A program made the translations under genes and the position numbers. 64,000 bases of DNA from Sthenelais limicola (Eukaryota > Annelida > Polychaeta > Phyllodocida > Sigalionidae). Location: the NCBI GenBank assembly GCA_942159475.1, contig OW804096.1:113062194-113126193 (forward strand). The letters run 5' to 3'. Below are positions 10,517 through 22,710 of the stretch, in pieces; positions within the stretch are counted from its first letter, which is position 1; every line of letters begins with the position of its first letter. The notes beneath the pieces were generated by a model. That model made no database searches and was not told the origin of the DNA. It saw nothing but the letters and a program-made list of their open reading frames with translations.

Positions 10517-13500
10517 ATGAAATTGGGCAGCTTCCTCCTTGGTCTTCTGGGAGTGACAATGTAAGTGAATATTCTTACAATCAATGTGCTACATATCATG
10601 TCATTCTAATCCACGTAATGGATAATTTTGTAACGCATACAACGTTAGGTTTCCCAAATCAGTATGCGCGTAATAATCTGGACTTAAAAACATCCATTGT
10701 TCTCCATGGAATCAAACGTACTCCACATGGTTATTGAATAGGTTTTTTATTTCAATTTATTTGCGTTATGCAGACGGGAGGAAATTTGTTGTGATAATGA
10801 CATATGCTTTAACAACGATGCACCTTTTGATGAATTGCCGCTGCCTAAGTGCCCCGAGGAAATCCGACCAGTGTTTAAATTATACACAAGAGAAAACCGA
10901 TATCTTCCACAATTACTGAAGAAGGACTTTATCCCGTAGGTTAAACTTATATATTTCCTTTATCCTTAGGTAGAGCCAATTAATTGCTCAATTAGAAGAC
11001 GATGACACGTCGAGCATTACTTTCCTAGAAATGCAGATGACCATATGCTATAATTTAAACTTCAAGCAGATATGAAATAATTGTTGTAAAGGTAAAGAAA
11101 AAAGAATGATTAGAAATCATTTTTTGCCTAATTACTTAGTGAAAAGAACTGTTTAAAAAGAGTAAGTTCAGCCAGTATAGATGGTAGTGGCTCACAATTG
11201 CAGACACTTGATATAGTGTTGTTCTGAAGTATTCATACGCATACTAACAATTACAATAATCGCACAGTCGATAACACAGTTTGCCCATGATAACATTATC
11301 ATAGTCACTGATTAGACTTCCATATCTGCGCTTCGTGTACAAACATTGTAGTGACAATAAATTATGGCCATTTCCTATTTATTATTTTTTCCGAGTAGAA
11401 ATATTTCCTAATCATAAAGGTCCCCTCTATCTCCACGGGGATTGATATTCATTAATTGTTTTCTGCCGCCCACAAGAGAGGCTTTCAACAACACTGAAAA
11501 AACCATATTCATCGTCCATGGTTATATGCAAGTTCTGGCTGACCTCAGGAACCCTGCTTGGCTAACACGTCTGAAAGGGCTTTTGTTAGATAAGGTATGT
11601 ATGGCCTGTACAGAAGATATGAATGAACTCTTCCAAATATCGTGACCACTCTAGGTCCAAACCCTCGGATCAGATAAGGATGGTATGTCAGCCTACTTCG
11701 GTAATCGGTTTCCTGGCCGTTTTAATGGGAATATGATGAGATTTGGCTGTCTTAATGGAATTATAATGGAACTTTGCGGTTTGAGGCGAGAGGCTTTCCC
11801 TTCGTTTGAAGCGACTCTCTCAGCTTTGGGCCTAGACTGGTGACATATATGTACGTGATTTGGTTAATAGGGCATGCAGCGAAATCTTTAAAAATGTCAC
11901 TCAATGGCCCTGTTTTAAATTAATGTTGTTCTTGCTGAAAATTTATGATATCCATGTGTAGTCCATCACATCATCACTGCCGACCCCATGTGACAGCAGC
12001 GAAGGGCATATCTACTAGAGCCAGACATACTACCTAGTTCCAGCCAGTTCCCGCAGGAGGCAACATCATACGACCTGTCATTCACTACTGAAGACACCCT
12101 TCTGCAGACTGTAGGCAGAGTATACCATACTCCGCTAGGGGATCTGGCCTTTGCTCGATACTATGGATTTGTGCTGTCCGCGGACTGAAATACCTCTGTT
12201 GTTCAAATTAAGCTGTATCCACTGTTGCTTCGATCTTGTGATTCTGAGTTAATAAAACTCAGTGAAAACGAGTACCACTTTGTTCTTGTTATTCTTTCAC
12301 AAGAATCAGAACTCTAACCCCTACAAATCTGCAGTTCACTACATATGATAATAATGGACACTCATGCAGTTTAAAGATATCTAGTTATTTATACAGTTTA
12401 TTCCTTGTATTCCATACATTGTTTATAACACTGTCATTTCATTCTGTGTTTTTTTCATTAGTGGATGTTGATGAATCTGGGTGTAATTTTACCAACAAGG
12501 CCCCCCAAAATAGGTGTGTTCCGATTGACGAAGCTGATAATTTGGTAGCGGGGATGGTAACTGTTTTTTTTAAAGGAAACCACCTTCTATGAACTTGAAG
12601 AATTGTCTATTTCGTAACAATAATAAATCGGAAACACACCTATGTTTTGCCTAATGGCTGGATATCTAATGGCTGGATATTAGCATAGACATAGTTCAAA
12701 ACTATTTCAAATTCCTGGGAGGAGCTTTGCACATTAGTCACATAATTTTGACGAAGATGTATTCAAGACCAGAATCTTTACAATAGTTAATGGTATTGTG
12801 ACCTTTGTTTTAAGAATACTAGTAACATATCCAAGAAAATAACTGTATATATGTGAGTAAAACACACTGAATATCCCCTACCAAAACTTTCTGTTCCTTG
12901 CAGTTTAATGCAAATGTTGTGATTGTAAAGTGGCCAAAAGGAAGTCAGCAAATCTTCTATCCCAATTCAGCGTCGAATACAAGATCAACAGGCATGTTTG
13001 GGTAAACTACACAGTACCCATATTTTAATTATAATTGTTATTTAATAGAAAATAGAAATACTTATATTTCAGTTTTCTCTAAAACTCTCACTTGGACGTT
13101 TTTTGTTTTTTTAATTCAGGTTCCAAGGAAGGAAATACACTAGAAATATTTCACTTTTATGCATATATCAAAATTACAAATTACAAATCTTGGCAACTAT
13201 CAAAACTGAGAGACAAATTTTCGAGACGTATACTGCTATTGATTTATAAGGTAATGGTACTCCCACTAATAGATATTGATATGACTACTATTCTCCAGGT
13301 GTTATATCGAGGGGTAGAGCTAGGTTAGCCTTGGAGAAACATCACAAATAGCAGCGGAGCCTCTGGCCTCTGGTATAGGCTAGAGCTATGAATAATAAAT
13401 GAGTTGAGATTTGGTCCTGTTTAGACTATGGATATTTTATTATCAAACATCAATATTTATACCAAAAATCATGTGACCAACATGGTCCTTGGGCATGCGT

Positions 13501-16500
13501 GTCCACATCCAATCATGTTTATTAAATGCAAATAACCAATCATAAACAATATGAATTAATTGACCACAGGGGGTCGCTTACATAAGACCGAGAGAAAAGA
13601 ACATGTATAATGTGGATCAGTCCATTTTATAATTAACCAATGGAATGTAATCAGTGACTGACCAACCAGATGTTATGGAGTTGGGTTTAACCCATTATGT
13701 AATAGGTGGGTCCAGAGTATAACCGCTGCGAGATATTACGATTTGTAGGGTTTGCTATGGTTAGTGTTAGGTTATATGAATAAAGAAAAACAGTTGCTGA
13801 CAAACTCCCCTGCACCCAGCCATCCCGTTCTCCACCCCACCCCCACCCTCAGCGCTCGCTGTTCTAAGATCGCTATAATATGCAGTGCTTGTTGATATAT
13901 TTCGCGGCAATGGCTGTCGATTTGAATCTTCTCGGGATGATGTTTCGAGCTGTACCTGACCTACCATTGTTTATATACAGTATTGACGTATCGATTCCAG
14001 CCAAAATTGTGAGGAAAACATCTTTAGATTGTCATTATTGTAGGTAGAATACGCAGAGGAGTATGATTGTGTTTGCAAAGACGGAAATAATTATTGTTTC
14101 TCCTTCTATAGCGCCGACCGTGATAACTGGTATGACAGTTCTGAGTTTTAAGAATTGGCTGATGGCAGCTTTTGAAAAAGCGGTTGTCGTGAAGAGTCAA
14201 GGTGAACCCCTATTGAGTGTTACATAAACTACTAGTGATGTGGCCTAGTATTGTACTAGTCAGTTGCATAATTAAGGTAATATTTGTAATTCAATGTAGG
14301 TTTATGTAGTGTTCTCCACTTATTCTTTATTCACATCAAAGACAACCCCAGAATGTTAGGAGACTAGACACTTCGGTGCAGTGGCAGAGCACAGCAATGC
14401 CTGCATTTTACCAAAACGTATGACCACGCCACGCCTACCCGGGGCCGAATTTACTGTCTAGAAAAACCATCTCGCTCACACAATTACCTAAGTTTTTGCA
14501 CTCCTCAGGAGAAACCAACAACCGATTTGCCTTGCTTATCATTTTCCCGAAGCAAAACGTCAGGGTTATTAGGGTCTTTACTGTAATTGTAATGCACATA
14601 CCGTCACTTTCCAAGGCATATCTAGGATTCTTCTGAAGCCATGACAGCATGCTTGATCTGTCTCACACGCTTGGCATGACTCGATGAAAGTTCGGGTAAA
14701 CTCGGAAATGGTTTCTCACCCTGTCACCAGGTAGCGCCACCATATGATGGCAAAACATTGGCGATGGTTTGCATGTAGATATAACAATAAAATTAAATGA
14801 TTTTGGAGGTTTGAGGATGGTGGGCGGGATGGTGGGCAATGTCAACGTACAAAAACAATCTATATTTTGAAAGTAAATAGCCTAAGACTTCGATCCCTTC
14901 ATTCCCATCAAATTGTGACGATAGACCTACTCTGGTGCCACATAACTCTAGACGAGAAGTGACCGCAAATGTACCATTATCTTTTAAAACAGAAGAAAAA
15001 TTAATTTCTGTTCTCATTGAGAGAGTATTTTGAGATTCATCCCAAAGTAAGTGTCATGGCACTTATTTGTAATCAAATTCAAAATATATCTCTCATTAAG
15101 CTGAAATGTTTTTTGTAATGGTCACTCCAGTAAATGTAATGTGTTACAACGAAATCAGTCACAAGTTGCAAAAATGGATTCTGTGTCATATTTGAAAAGA
15201 TGAGATCAAGCGGATTCCAATGATAAAGAGTAGGACATCTGATAAATATTTCTATATTTAAAATTTTATATTTGTATATTTGAAAAAAAGGTTTGCAATA
15301 TTTCTGGATGGAATTAGCTAAATATAAATGTTACTATCTGTAAGCTGGGGAGCTGGGTGATTAAACATTTACATTACTTACCTCTCGTTGAATTATGCTT
15401 TAGGGAGTTAAATAATTATCAATGCTGGATAATGTAGATTCTCGTGGATCATGTTGAGTCTAGTTGATCTCACTAGCTGTGCAATAATAACTCGAGCGGA
15501 GCGTTGGAGAGTTGATATAGCTTTTATTAGGTCCAATGTTGAAACAATTCAATCAGTCAATACGGTAGGTGCAAGTATGGACCATAGTCAGAACGAGCAG
15601 TCTAAGTCAGTTTAGTCCATTTTGGGTAAGATTTCGCGTGCACTTATTATACTACAGACCGCGTTGGTCTAGTGGCGCCACCACGGTGTTCCATCACAGA
15701 CTAAATTCGGCCTTGGGACGTCTATGGGAGTACAGACAGTTCTCACGCTAAAATCCTCGTTGTCTATTGCTATACTAGTCAGTAAATTCCAGTCCATTTA
15801 GTCAAGTCAGAGTAGTCTGTCTCTAGATCTTCATATCGGCAGCTCGGTAGTCTCCAGATGTATCGAATCGTTGTTTTAATCATCTGCATGTAGTAAGTCT
15901 GACTCTGACAGGACCTGGGGCCTTTATATATTATATGGGTTTCATCATGTCAACTGGGCCTTGCAGCAATGTTCTAGAACATTCTAGCAAACCCCTGGTA
16001 TTAGGACTACTCAGTATGGAAGGTTTGGAAGGGTGACTTGCGTCATTCCGCAAACTCAGCGGAGGGCTTGCGAGCGACTCATCTCTGATGCAATGTACCT
16101 TAAATCTATCGAGGGATGCGTCTGGCGCAATACCCCAACTCATGTCATCATGAGGGGGCAATGCCTCAGATCCGCGCCCGGATACGAAATGGATAACATA
16201 CTGACTGACTGACTGCCAAGTACTATTAATACACTTGAATACTTTTATTTAAGCACCTCCTTTTAATAAATAAGATAATAACTCAACCCGTTAACCTTGA
16301 CCACATTAAGGCGCTTCTCCTTTCACATTAAAAACACATTAAAAGTAATATTTATTGAACACTGACATAAACATGCTCTAAATGATGATCTTAGAAATGC
16401 ATAGATATTATGTATTACACTGTCTTGAAATGATGTAAGTGTATTCATGCTACAAACAGCTTTAAGGACGCCAAAAATGAAAACATTCCCACAAAGACAT

Positions 16501-19035
16501 CTTGTGAATAAACCACTTTGAAAAATGTAATTTTTGCGACTTGTGACTCGTTCTTCTATAACACATCACAAATAAGGAGTAAGCAAGGACAATATAGTAT
16601 GAAATAAAGTCAAACACCTTCTTCCACTCATATGTATGATTAATGAAATGGACAGAAGAGCCTTGACGAGACATGACTATACTGCTTTTTCCGTTTTCCT
16701 CAGCATCAATTACAGCATACCCAATAAATCGAAGAATGCAATAGCAAGAGGATCGCCATTTATTGCCCATTTTTCAACATCACTGTATAGGAATCGGCAA
16801 TAAAACCCACTGCAATAGCATCTACAGAGATTTTCCTCTCAATTTCATCAGGAATCGATGCATCATTAATGCACACAAACAATACTAGAGTCAGGTTTAG
16901 GCATCAGAAATATTTTGGGAACTTTTGAACATTGAAATATTCCTGCACACAGGGACAGCCAAGGTACATTTGGGCCTGCTGTATATAGCCCTGTTTGTTC
17001 ATGCATGCTCACACAGGTACCACCACCACTGCTATATATAGCATTCTAACAAAGTATTGAATCTAATTGTCTGCAGGTTGTTGGAGTCCAGGACTCCATA
17101 CGACAACTGCAGACAGCTCAAACCAAACGTTCGCACACGAAAACGGCCATCAACAAAGCCCTACCTTTGGAGCTTTGTGAGTGACAGGGGGGGAGGGAGG
17201 CTACATATCCTGTTAGAAACTTTGATTCTTTTATTTACTTTCACTGAGAACTAACCCTTCTAACCTAACCCTAGCGAACCATACATAATTCTTGTAGCGG
17301 ATACTTCTCTGGATGGCAGGTCATGTTGAATAATACCTTCTTAAAAAAAAATGTAATGGACAGAAAGTTATATATGAACTCCATCAATGAACTTTAATCA
17401 TTGACAGCTGACAGGGGAGGGGAAATTATTTTAAGTTTTGGTCAGTTTTGGTAGGCTACAGTCGGGTTTTGCATGCAGTAAGCTTCTCATGAAATACTGG
17501 TAATTAAAATTATGAAACTACTAAGTAGGAATAGAAAATAGTGTGGTGTGGAAATGTTTCTTTCCTTTGCATAATGTTTCTTTCCTTTGCAATTAATTGG
17601 TGGGGGACCTCCACAAATATTAACACAGCGAAGTGAAGTACACATGTATTTTTGCTATGCTTGTAAATATTCCAGTAAGAACTGTAACTGGAAGTAATCA
17701 TACAGTCTGTAAACATGCTTCTTATTTCGTTTAGGAGTAGAACTTGCAACTGTGAGCGAGAATTTAGTGGCAAATGGAGGCCTTTCCCGGAGCAATTTGT
17801 GGTGCATAGGACACAGTCTGGGTGCACATGTTTGTGGACATGCAGGTGCTCAATACAAATTAGGAAGAATAACAGGTAAATCTATATACATATTTATGTA
17901 AATTAGTTTCAATGTTTATGGTGCAGCATAAAATAAAACTCAACAGACTTCTAGGGTAGGCCAATAAAAAGAATAGAAATAATTAAGTGCACCAATTAAG
18001 AAAAAAAAGGCTCTTTTACTCAGATATTAAATTTTCCAGTAAGTGGTATCATTATAGAGCAGCTTGAAATTAGATGATGCTCAGATAACAGATCTCGTAA
18101 CGTGCAATGCAAGTACTTTACCATAGATCCTATATATAAAGACAATAAAAACACGAAAATCTGTGAATATTTTGACATGTCAGGCTTGCAGGAAGGAGGT
18201 TGCTGTTTGGGTGGCTGGGTGGCTGGGTGATTGTATTTCCAAAAGAAACACAGACATATCTAGGCTTATATTGTAGATTCATTTTTGTTATTATAATTAT
18301 ATGTCTCATTCGTGGAAATTGGAATTTTATGAAATATCAAATGTCAGGCTTACAACAAAATAATGATTATTTGTTTACATTGATCTAACATTTAATTAAC
18401 ATTTCATCTTTTAATTCCAGGGCTCGATCCTGCTGGGCCCTGTTTTGAATCCAAACCAGTGTCAGTTGGTCTCAATCAGGATTGTGCCCAGTTTGTTGAT
18501 GTATGGCATACTCATGGCAAACAGACATTAATGTTAAACCTGGGAACGATGAGGCCTCTTGGCCATGTAGATTTTTATCCCAATGGCGGTGGCTCTCAGC
18601 CTGGTTGTCGACTTCGGGACCTCTTAATTAAAGTCCGTCCACAGGGAGGACAATTGTTTCGAAAGTCGGGCATGGATATTGGTGAGTGAAGTCGTTCTTG
18701 ACATTTATCATACTACATTTAACTACATTTTTCCAAGCTCTGCAAACATATTGTTACCATCGTATTTCTCATCAGGTGGAAGCCAGTTAGCCATTCTGTG
18801 CGATTCTTTGAGACGGCCTCCACTCATCCGGTCACATAACAGTGCATCCACAAGTCTAGGAATGATTTTGTCCAATTTTGAACTATTAATCATATATATA
18901 TATAGAGAGAATTTTTATTCAAGTTTGCCAGTTACAAGAAAAGGACATGTGACTCTGAGATTAGACATGCGTACTAAAATTAGCTCTTCCATCCGGCCCA
19001 AGACCATCTCTGACATTAGACTGAAATTAAATTGA
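10517..19035 (+). CDS. Secreted pancreatic-lipase-family protein, seven exons
   Basis: Exons: 10517-10560, 10774-10935, 11477-11594, 12904-12991, 17735-17875, 18421-18681 and 18776-19035. All phases agree, giving 357 residues. The protein starts with a signal peptide (MKLGSFLLGLLGVT), then CCDNDICF, RPVFKLYTREN and IFIVHGY typical of the lipase fold. The catalytic triad is Ser165 in GHSLG, Asp187 in GLDPAGPC and probably His292 in IRSHNSAS. FYPNGG, conserved in this family, follows the Asp. Such enzymes hydrolyse triglycerides or phospholipids outside the cell, for example in the gut. It lacks the C-terminal PLAT domain of vertebrate pancreatic lipase, as many invertebrate members do. The last exon is the weakest part: its C-terminus does not look lipase-like and the Cys usually before the His is absent. 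Intron 4 uses a GC donor. Confidence 0.8.
13790..15020. repeat. Dispersed repeat, first copy in the window
   Basis: Segments recur elsewhere. TTCGCGGCAATGG with its surroundings (13905) matches 46385. AGGAAAACATCTTTAGATTG (14012) matches 45062. GGTAGAATACGC and GGCAGCTTTTGAAAAAGCGG match 45090-45250. GGGCGGGATGGTGGGCAATG (14821) is found inverted near 41476. This looks like one old transposon family in several broken copies. The small ORFs inside it are shared repeat translations, and no transposase domain was recognised. Confidence 0.6.
15452..16198 (-). mobile_element. Solo LTR (747 bp) with heat-shock-type element
   Basis: Read on the minus strand it starts TGTTATCC and ends CTCAACA, proper LTR ends with TG and CA. 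In order it carries GTTCTAGAAC with a third TTC unit, then a TATA box (ATATATAAAGG, 15920-15930), then AATAAA (15523-15528), the U3-R-U5 order of an LTR. Only one copy is present, as left by recombination between two LTRs. No clear 5-bp target duplication is visible, so exact ends may be a few bases off. Confidence 0.6.
15972..15984 (-). promoter_or_regulatory. Heat-shock-element-like site in the solo LTR
   Basis: TTCTAGAACATTC is three perfect alternating nTTCn/nGAAn units, the consensus bound by heat-shock factor trimers. It lies about 45 bases upstream of the LTR TATA box on the same strand. Confidence 0.55.
16580..16910 (-). pseudogene. Broken ORF of unknown family
   Basis: On the minus strand a readable protein runs from about 16910 (LVLFVCINDASIPDE, DAIAVGFIADSY) and continues after a frame change (MGNKWRSSCYCIL, YAVIDAEENGKSS, SRQGSSVHFINHTYEWKK) into the end of the mariner-like MITE. 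Two frames are needed, so it is not functional. I do not recognise the family. A transposon or host exon relic are both possible. Confidence 0.3.
17069..17114. repeat. Near-perfect 46-bp palindrome
   Basis: GTCTGCAG at 17069 pairs with CTGCAGAC at 17107-17114. TTGT pairs with ACAA, and the core TGGAGTCC pairs with GGACTCCA around a single A. Only a bulged G on one arm and TACG on the other do not pair. It lies in lipase intron 4, and nothing around it explains it. Confidence 0.75.
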
Positions 19036-19043
19036 CATTTCAC

Positions 19044-19049
19044 AATAAA
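19044..19049 (+). terminator. Polyadenylation signal after the lipase stop codon
   Basis: AATAAA lies eight bases after the TGA at 19033-19035. This gives a very short 3' untranslated region but is consistent with the terminal exon chosen. Confidence 0.4.
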
Positions 19050-19109
19050 CTAGTATTAGAGTATGGAAACATTTTAAAGTAATTTGTACAATAGATATAT
19101 ATTCAGCGT

Positions 19110-19440
19110 TACTAAGTTAAACCTTTATCCAGAGGGAAGATTATAAGAGACTTATTTCTAACATCGAAAATCACATTACAAGTACTTAATTGACTGGTCA
19201 ATCCTACAGTCTGGTAATATTAATTACTTTACAAGGAATTGATAATTTTCATTAAAGAGTACCTACAATAGACATTTTTCAAGATGGAAGATCACAAGGA
19301 ACTTACGTCTAACATCGATATTCATATTACAAGTACTTATTTGACTGGTCAAACCTACAGACCGGTAATCAGGTATAAATTACTTTACCCGGAATTGATT
19401 AGTTTCATTGAAGAGTACCTACAATATATAGTCAACAGAA
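19110..19440. repeat. Tandem duplication, two units of about 165 bp
   Basis: Both units contain AACATCGA, ATTACAAGTACTTA, TTGACTGGTCAA, CCTACAG, GGTAAT, AATTACTTTAC, GGAATTGAT and AGAGTACCTACAATA in the same order (about 19130-19270 and 19290-19430). Divergence is moderate. Confidence 0.75.
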
Positions 19441-20619
19441 GCACAGTGAATTAATCATACTCTTAAAGAAGAGTCCCCTACCTCCCCTACCTTCCCCAAT
19501 CATTGACCCATTGATATTTCAATCTTGTTAATAAGGTATTATACACCTAGGATGTTGATTATAGATACCTCTATGTCTCTGCATCCATATGCTGGTAATG
19601 CAGTTACATTATAGAAGGTACATGAGCATTTATACATACTTAATACATATCATCACAAGTTATACTTTGTCATGATCTAAACACTCTCTGTACTCATTGT
19701 AATAGGGCATATTACATATTAACAGCAGCGCCATACAGAGAGCGGTGGAAACGGCCCAAACTAAGTGCTAGGCGGGCAGCACACAGAAGCCTTATGTATT
19801 AACCATAGACTTCTAACTTTCTCCTTTTTCTCTCAGAATTTGAGTTATTGTATGGTACTGTAAGCTATCCAATATTATTAAATGACATGTTAAGATTGGT
19901 CATGCTTAATAAGAGAACATTTTATCCGCTAGATTTTAGTATATGGCAACTTTTGCAAGAGTGTATCAACAAAAACAAGTAAGCGTAGGTGTACGGCCTG
20001 CAGTGGCCCAGAGGCTGTGTGCTCCTAAAACCCCTGCACGTCCACTGGCAGACGGGGTGGAGGTGCATGGTTTGGCCCACATAGCTAGGTGAGTCAACTG
20101 GACTGGGCATGCGCACAGGGGTAAAAGTTAATCCCACAGTCACTGGTACGCACTGGCGACGGAATTCGTAAAGGGGGCTATTGCTGGCCTTGGCCGCTCA
20201 GGTATTGGTCATACTCTGAACTATAAACTTGTCGGATATATTTCTGAAAATCTTTTTTGTTATTTATTGATCATATTTGTTGACATAACGGAACAAGTGA
20301 CTGCAATCTATGAATTATACTTGATTTATCGCTGTAAGATCATAGCATTTTGACCCGTTTATATATGGTTTCAAAGGGGTTGAAAACAGATATTTCAACA
20401 TAGGGTTCAATGGGTCATGTTGTCACCAATGCAGCTGAGGTGGGCTCGCTGCCGATCATAGCGCCACCTGGAATTGTGGAAATACCCAGATTCCTGTCTC
20501 AAAGAATATGCTATAGGCTCAATGTAGATGTTGAATATCTACTCAAGCAAAATAATGTTAGCAGTGTTACACCCTTGGGGGGGGGGGGGGTATAATCTAT
20601 AAATGTTCCTAAATTATAT
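19441..20619. other. No gene seen
   Basis: This AT-rich intergenic sequence ends in a G-run at 20577-20591. Short ORFs here show no domain or codon signal. GCGCCACCTGG at 20461 is an isolated match to the CTCF core, read in reverse. Confidence 0.4.
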
Positions 20620-21757
20620 CAAAGATCCTGGGGAGCTACAATGAAACACTTCCAAGTCAGTTGAGTCTTGAATCTAGAGTGAGGGGCGGTGCCCTATCAT
20701 TTAAGAAACACCTGTCTAACACTAAAAAGAAGGTTTCACATAAACTTTGGCTGTTTAAGCACCTCAGGAGCAGACTGAATGTACAACTTAGTGCCCAATT
20801 ATACAAAACCTCAATATTACCTTTTATTGACCAGTCGGATATATTTTATGATTCGGCACCCAAGACTACCCTCAAATCCCTCCAAATTGCCCAGAATAGA
20901 TCTCTCAGAATAATTACGCGTACCAATAGGTATCAAAATGTTGATGACTATCACCGCCAGTTCAGTCTGCTTCCACTGAAACAGAGGAGGAGGCTTCACC
21001 TTCTGCAGCAGGCATTTCGCCTACGATCAAATCAAAATATGATTGAAGTTAGCCGTAGACCAACACGACGGCACCAACCCGGTAGGGTTGTACTAAAATG
21101 CCCAACACCCCGCGGCTTGAACTAATCAGAAGATCTATTCACTACAAAATACTCTTTTACTGGAGTACAGAAACCCAATCCTCTGATACAAATAAACTAT
21201 TTACAAGTAAATCCCGATTAAATGAAATTTGGATTGATCAGAATTTTCTGTATTAACAAAGATCATACTCTCCCAGACATCACTGGTATTTTCTGATTAA
21301 TTTCTTCTCGTACACCTCGCTCCCAGTTTTTCATGTCACTTTCTTACTTTATGTTTTATATGATATTACCTCCTCTGTTCACACTTAGCAGAAAATTGTA
21401 CTAAATGTATGGTCCTTCCCCCCCCCCCCCCCTCCTTTGCTGCTTCTCCTGTACGTTCTCATGTTTACCAGGAGTGGCAGATGTAGTTATAATTATAATT
21501 TCTATATTAATGTAGCTATCACATTGGCGACTTTTTGTGCTTCGCCTCTTGCTGTTTTTGACCCACTTATGTAACTAAAACACTAGTCGTGAGGGCCACC
21601 CATGTGTCGTCGATGCATGGGTGTATTGTTACCCTTCCATGTGAACTTAAAAATCACTTCCGGAAGGGCTTGAGATCCTCCCTATGATGGGAGATTAGAC
21701 CCACCGATTGTATCGTCTTTGGTAAAATAAAAGTAACAACAACAACAACAACAACCC
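20620..21757 (+). mobile_element. 5'-truncated LINE: reverse-transcriptase C-terminus and 3' tail
   Basis: The ORF at 20661-21125 reads KKVSHKLWLFKHLRSRLN, YKTSILPFIDQSDIFYDSA, LQIAQNRSLRIITR and LLPLKQRRRLHLLQQAF. This is the thumb and C-terminal region of non-LTR ORF2 proteins of the Jockey/CR1 type. The catalytic palm is absent, as expected after 5' truncation. A 3' untranslated stretch follows to an ACAACAACAACAACAACAAC tail at 21738-21757, the simple-repeat end typical of such LINEs. The element is dead. Confidence 0.75.
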
Positions 21758-22187
21758 ATAACTCATCCTTTATTGCTATGGCTGATACTGCTGCATCCGT
21801 ACCTAGCGGTATAACACCATCAGGTACCTGGGTATGGAAAGGCATTTGTATCCATATAGATTCCCCCCTCAATTCGGAGATGTAGAGTGCAAGTTTGCAA
21901 AAAAACCTTCGAAATGGTCATAGGAATTGCATGCGAAATAGGACATTTTTTTCCTAATCTGCATCGAAATAGGTCCTAACATGTTCTGTCCTACTCCTCA
22001 TTTTGAAAACATTTTAGAACTTTCCCAATTCTCACCAATTTTCCATCCAGTCGATTCCTAACTTGCATTTTGCTTCTGCAAACTTGCATTTTTCTTTTCC
22101 TACTTCTCTTCGATCTAGGCCCCACTTCGTCAGACTGACTGCCTACTTTGCAAGACATCATGCCACTCTGCATTTCCATCCTTCCCA

Positions 22188-22441
22188 GTTCGTCACACTT
22201 ACTGCTAACTTGCAACACATCAGAATGTTTACACTCCTTTTTCCAGTCACAACAAACACTCATTACAATATTAGCCCCACCCTCCCCACCCATATATAGA
22301 CATCTCTCATCTCCTTCCAACCTCACCCCTTCCTTCCCTGTGTGTACTCTTAAGGGGCGGGGCTAATATTTAATGAGTGTTTGTTGTGACTGGAAAAAGG
22401 AGTGTAAACATTCTGATGTGTTGCAAGTTAGTTCACTTAGC
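22188..22441. repeat. 78-bp inverted repeat around an ~85-bp spacer
   Basis: CTAACTTGCAACACATCAGA (22202) and TACACTCCTTTTTCCAGTCA recur as exact complements at 22355-22436. The arms differ by only two or three bases. The 72-111 codon ORFs drawn across the arms are palindrome translations and are not genes. Confidence 0.8.
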
Positions 22442-22710
22442 CATTGACATAGCATACATGAGCAGTAGGCTACACACAAGACAATATACTAACCCACCAT
22501 CACACATACCAACCTCCCACCTACTTCTATAAGTAGGTGGGCTGAGGCATCCCTGAGTTCCCCATGCACTTCCAAGGACGCCCTGTTAGTGTTATATAAG
22601 TGTGTGACTTTGATGAAAGGCAATAAAACAATTTGTCTGGGAATGTTTAGGGAATGAATAGATGTGTAAGTCATTCGAAGTGGATAGTATTTGTGGATAA
22701 GTTTTACAGA

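Larger units (their letters stand above)
15138..16571. mobile_element. mariner-like MITE, copy B, split by a solo LTR
   Basis: The left part (AATGTGTTACAACGAAATCA and ATTTGAAAAGATGAGATCAA) and the right part (TTTGCGACTTGTGACTCG and AACACATCACAA) match the two halves of copy A at 7713-8123. They are separated by about 1 kb that includes the 15452-16198 LTR. The MITE was therefore here first. Confidence 0.65.
12992..17734 (+). other. Lipase intron 4, GC-AG type, filled with repeats
   Basis: Exon 4 ends CAACAG and the intron starts GCATGT. This junction keeps phase 1 and joins STG to VELATVSENL, as lipase homology requires. The nearby GTAAAC at 13001 gives phase 2 and breaks the frame against exon 5. 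The intron ends in TTTCGTTTAG. It contains the 13790-15020 repeat, a mariner-like MITE split by a solo LTR, and a 45-bp palindrome. Confidence 0.65.

Noticed and set aside
13001..13006. GTAAAC as the donor of lipase exon 4
   Set aside because: It leaves a phase that cannot join the GHSLG exon in frame; the GC donor at 12992 does.
21991..22366. Overlapping ORFs of 72-111 codons on both strands
   Set aside because: They lie on the arms of a 78-bp inverted repeat and mirror each other; not coding.
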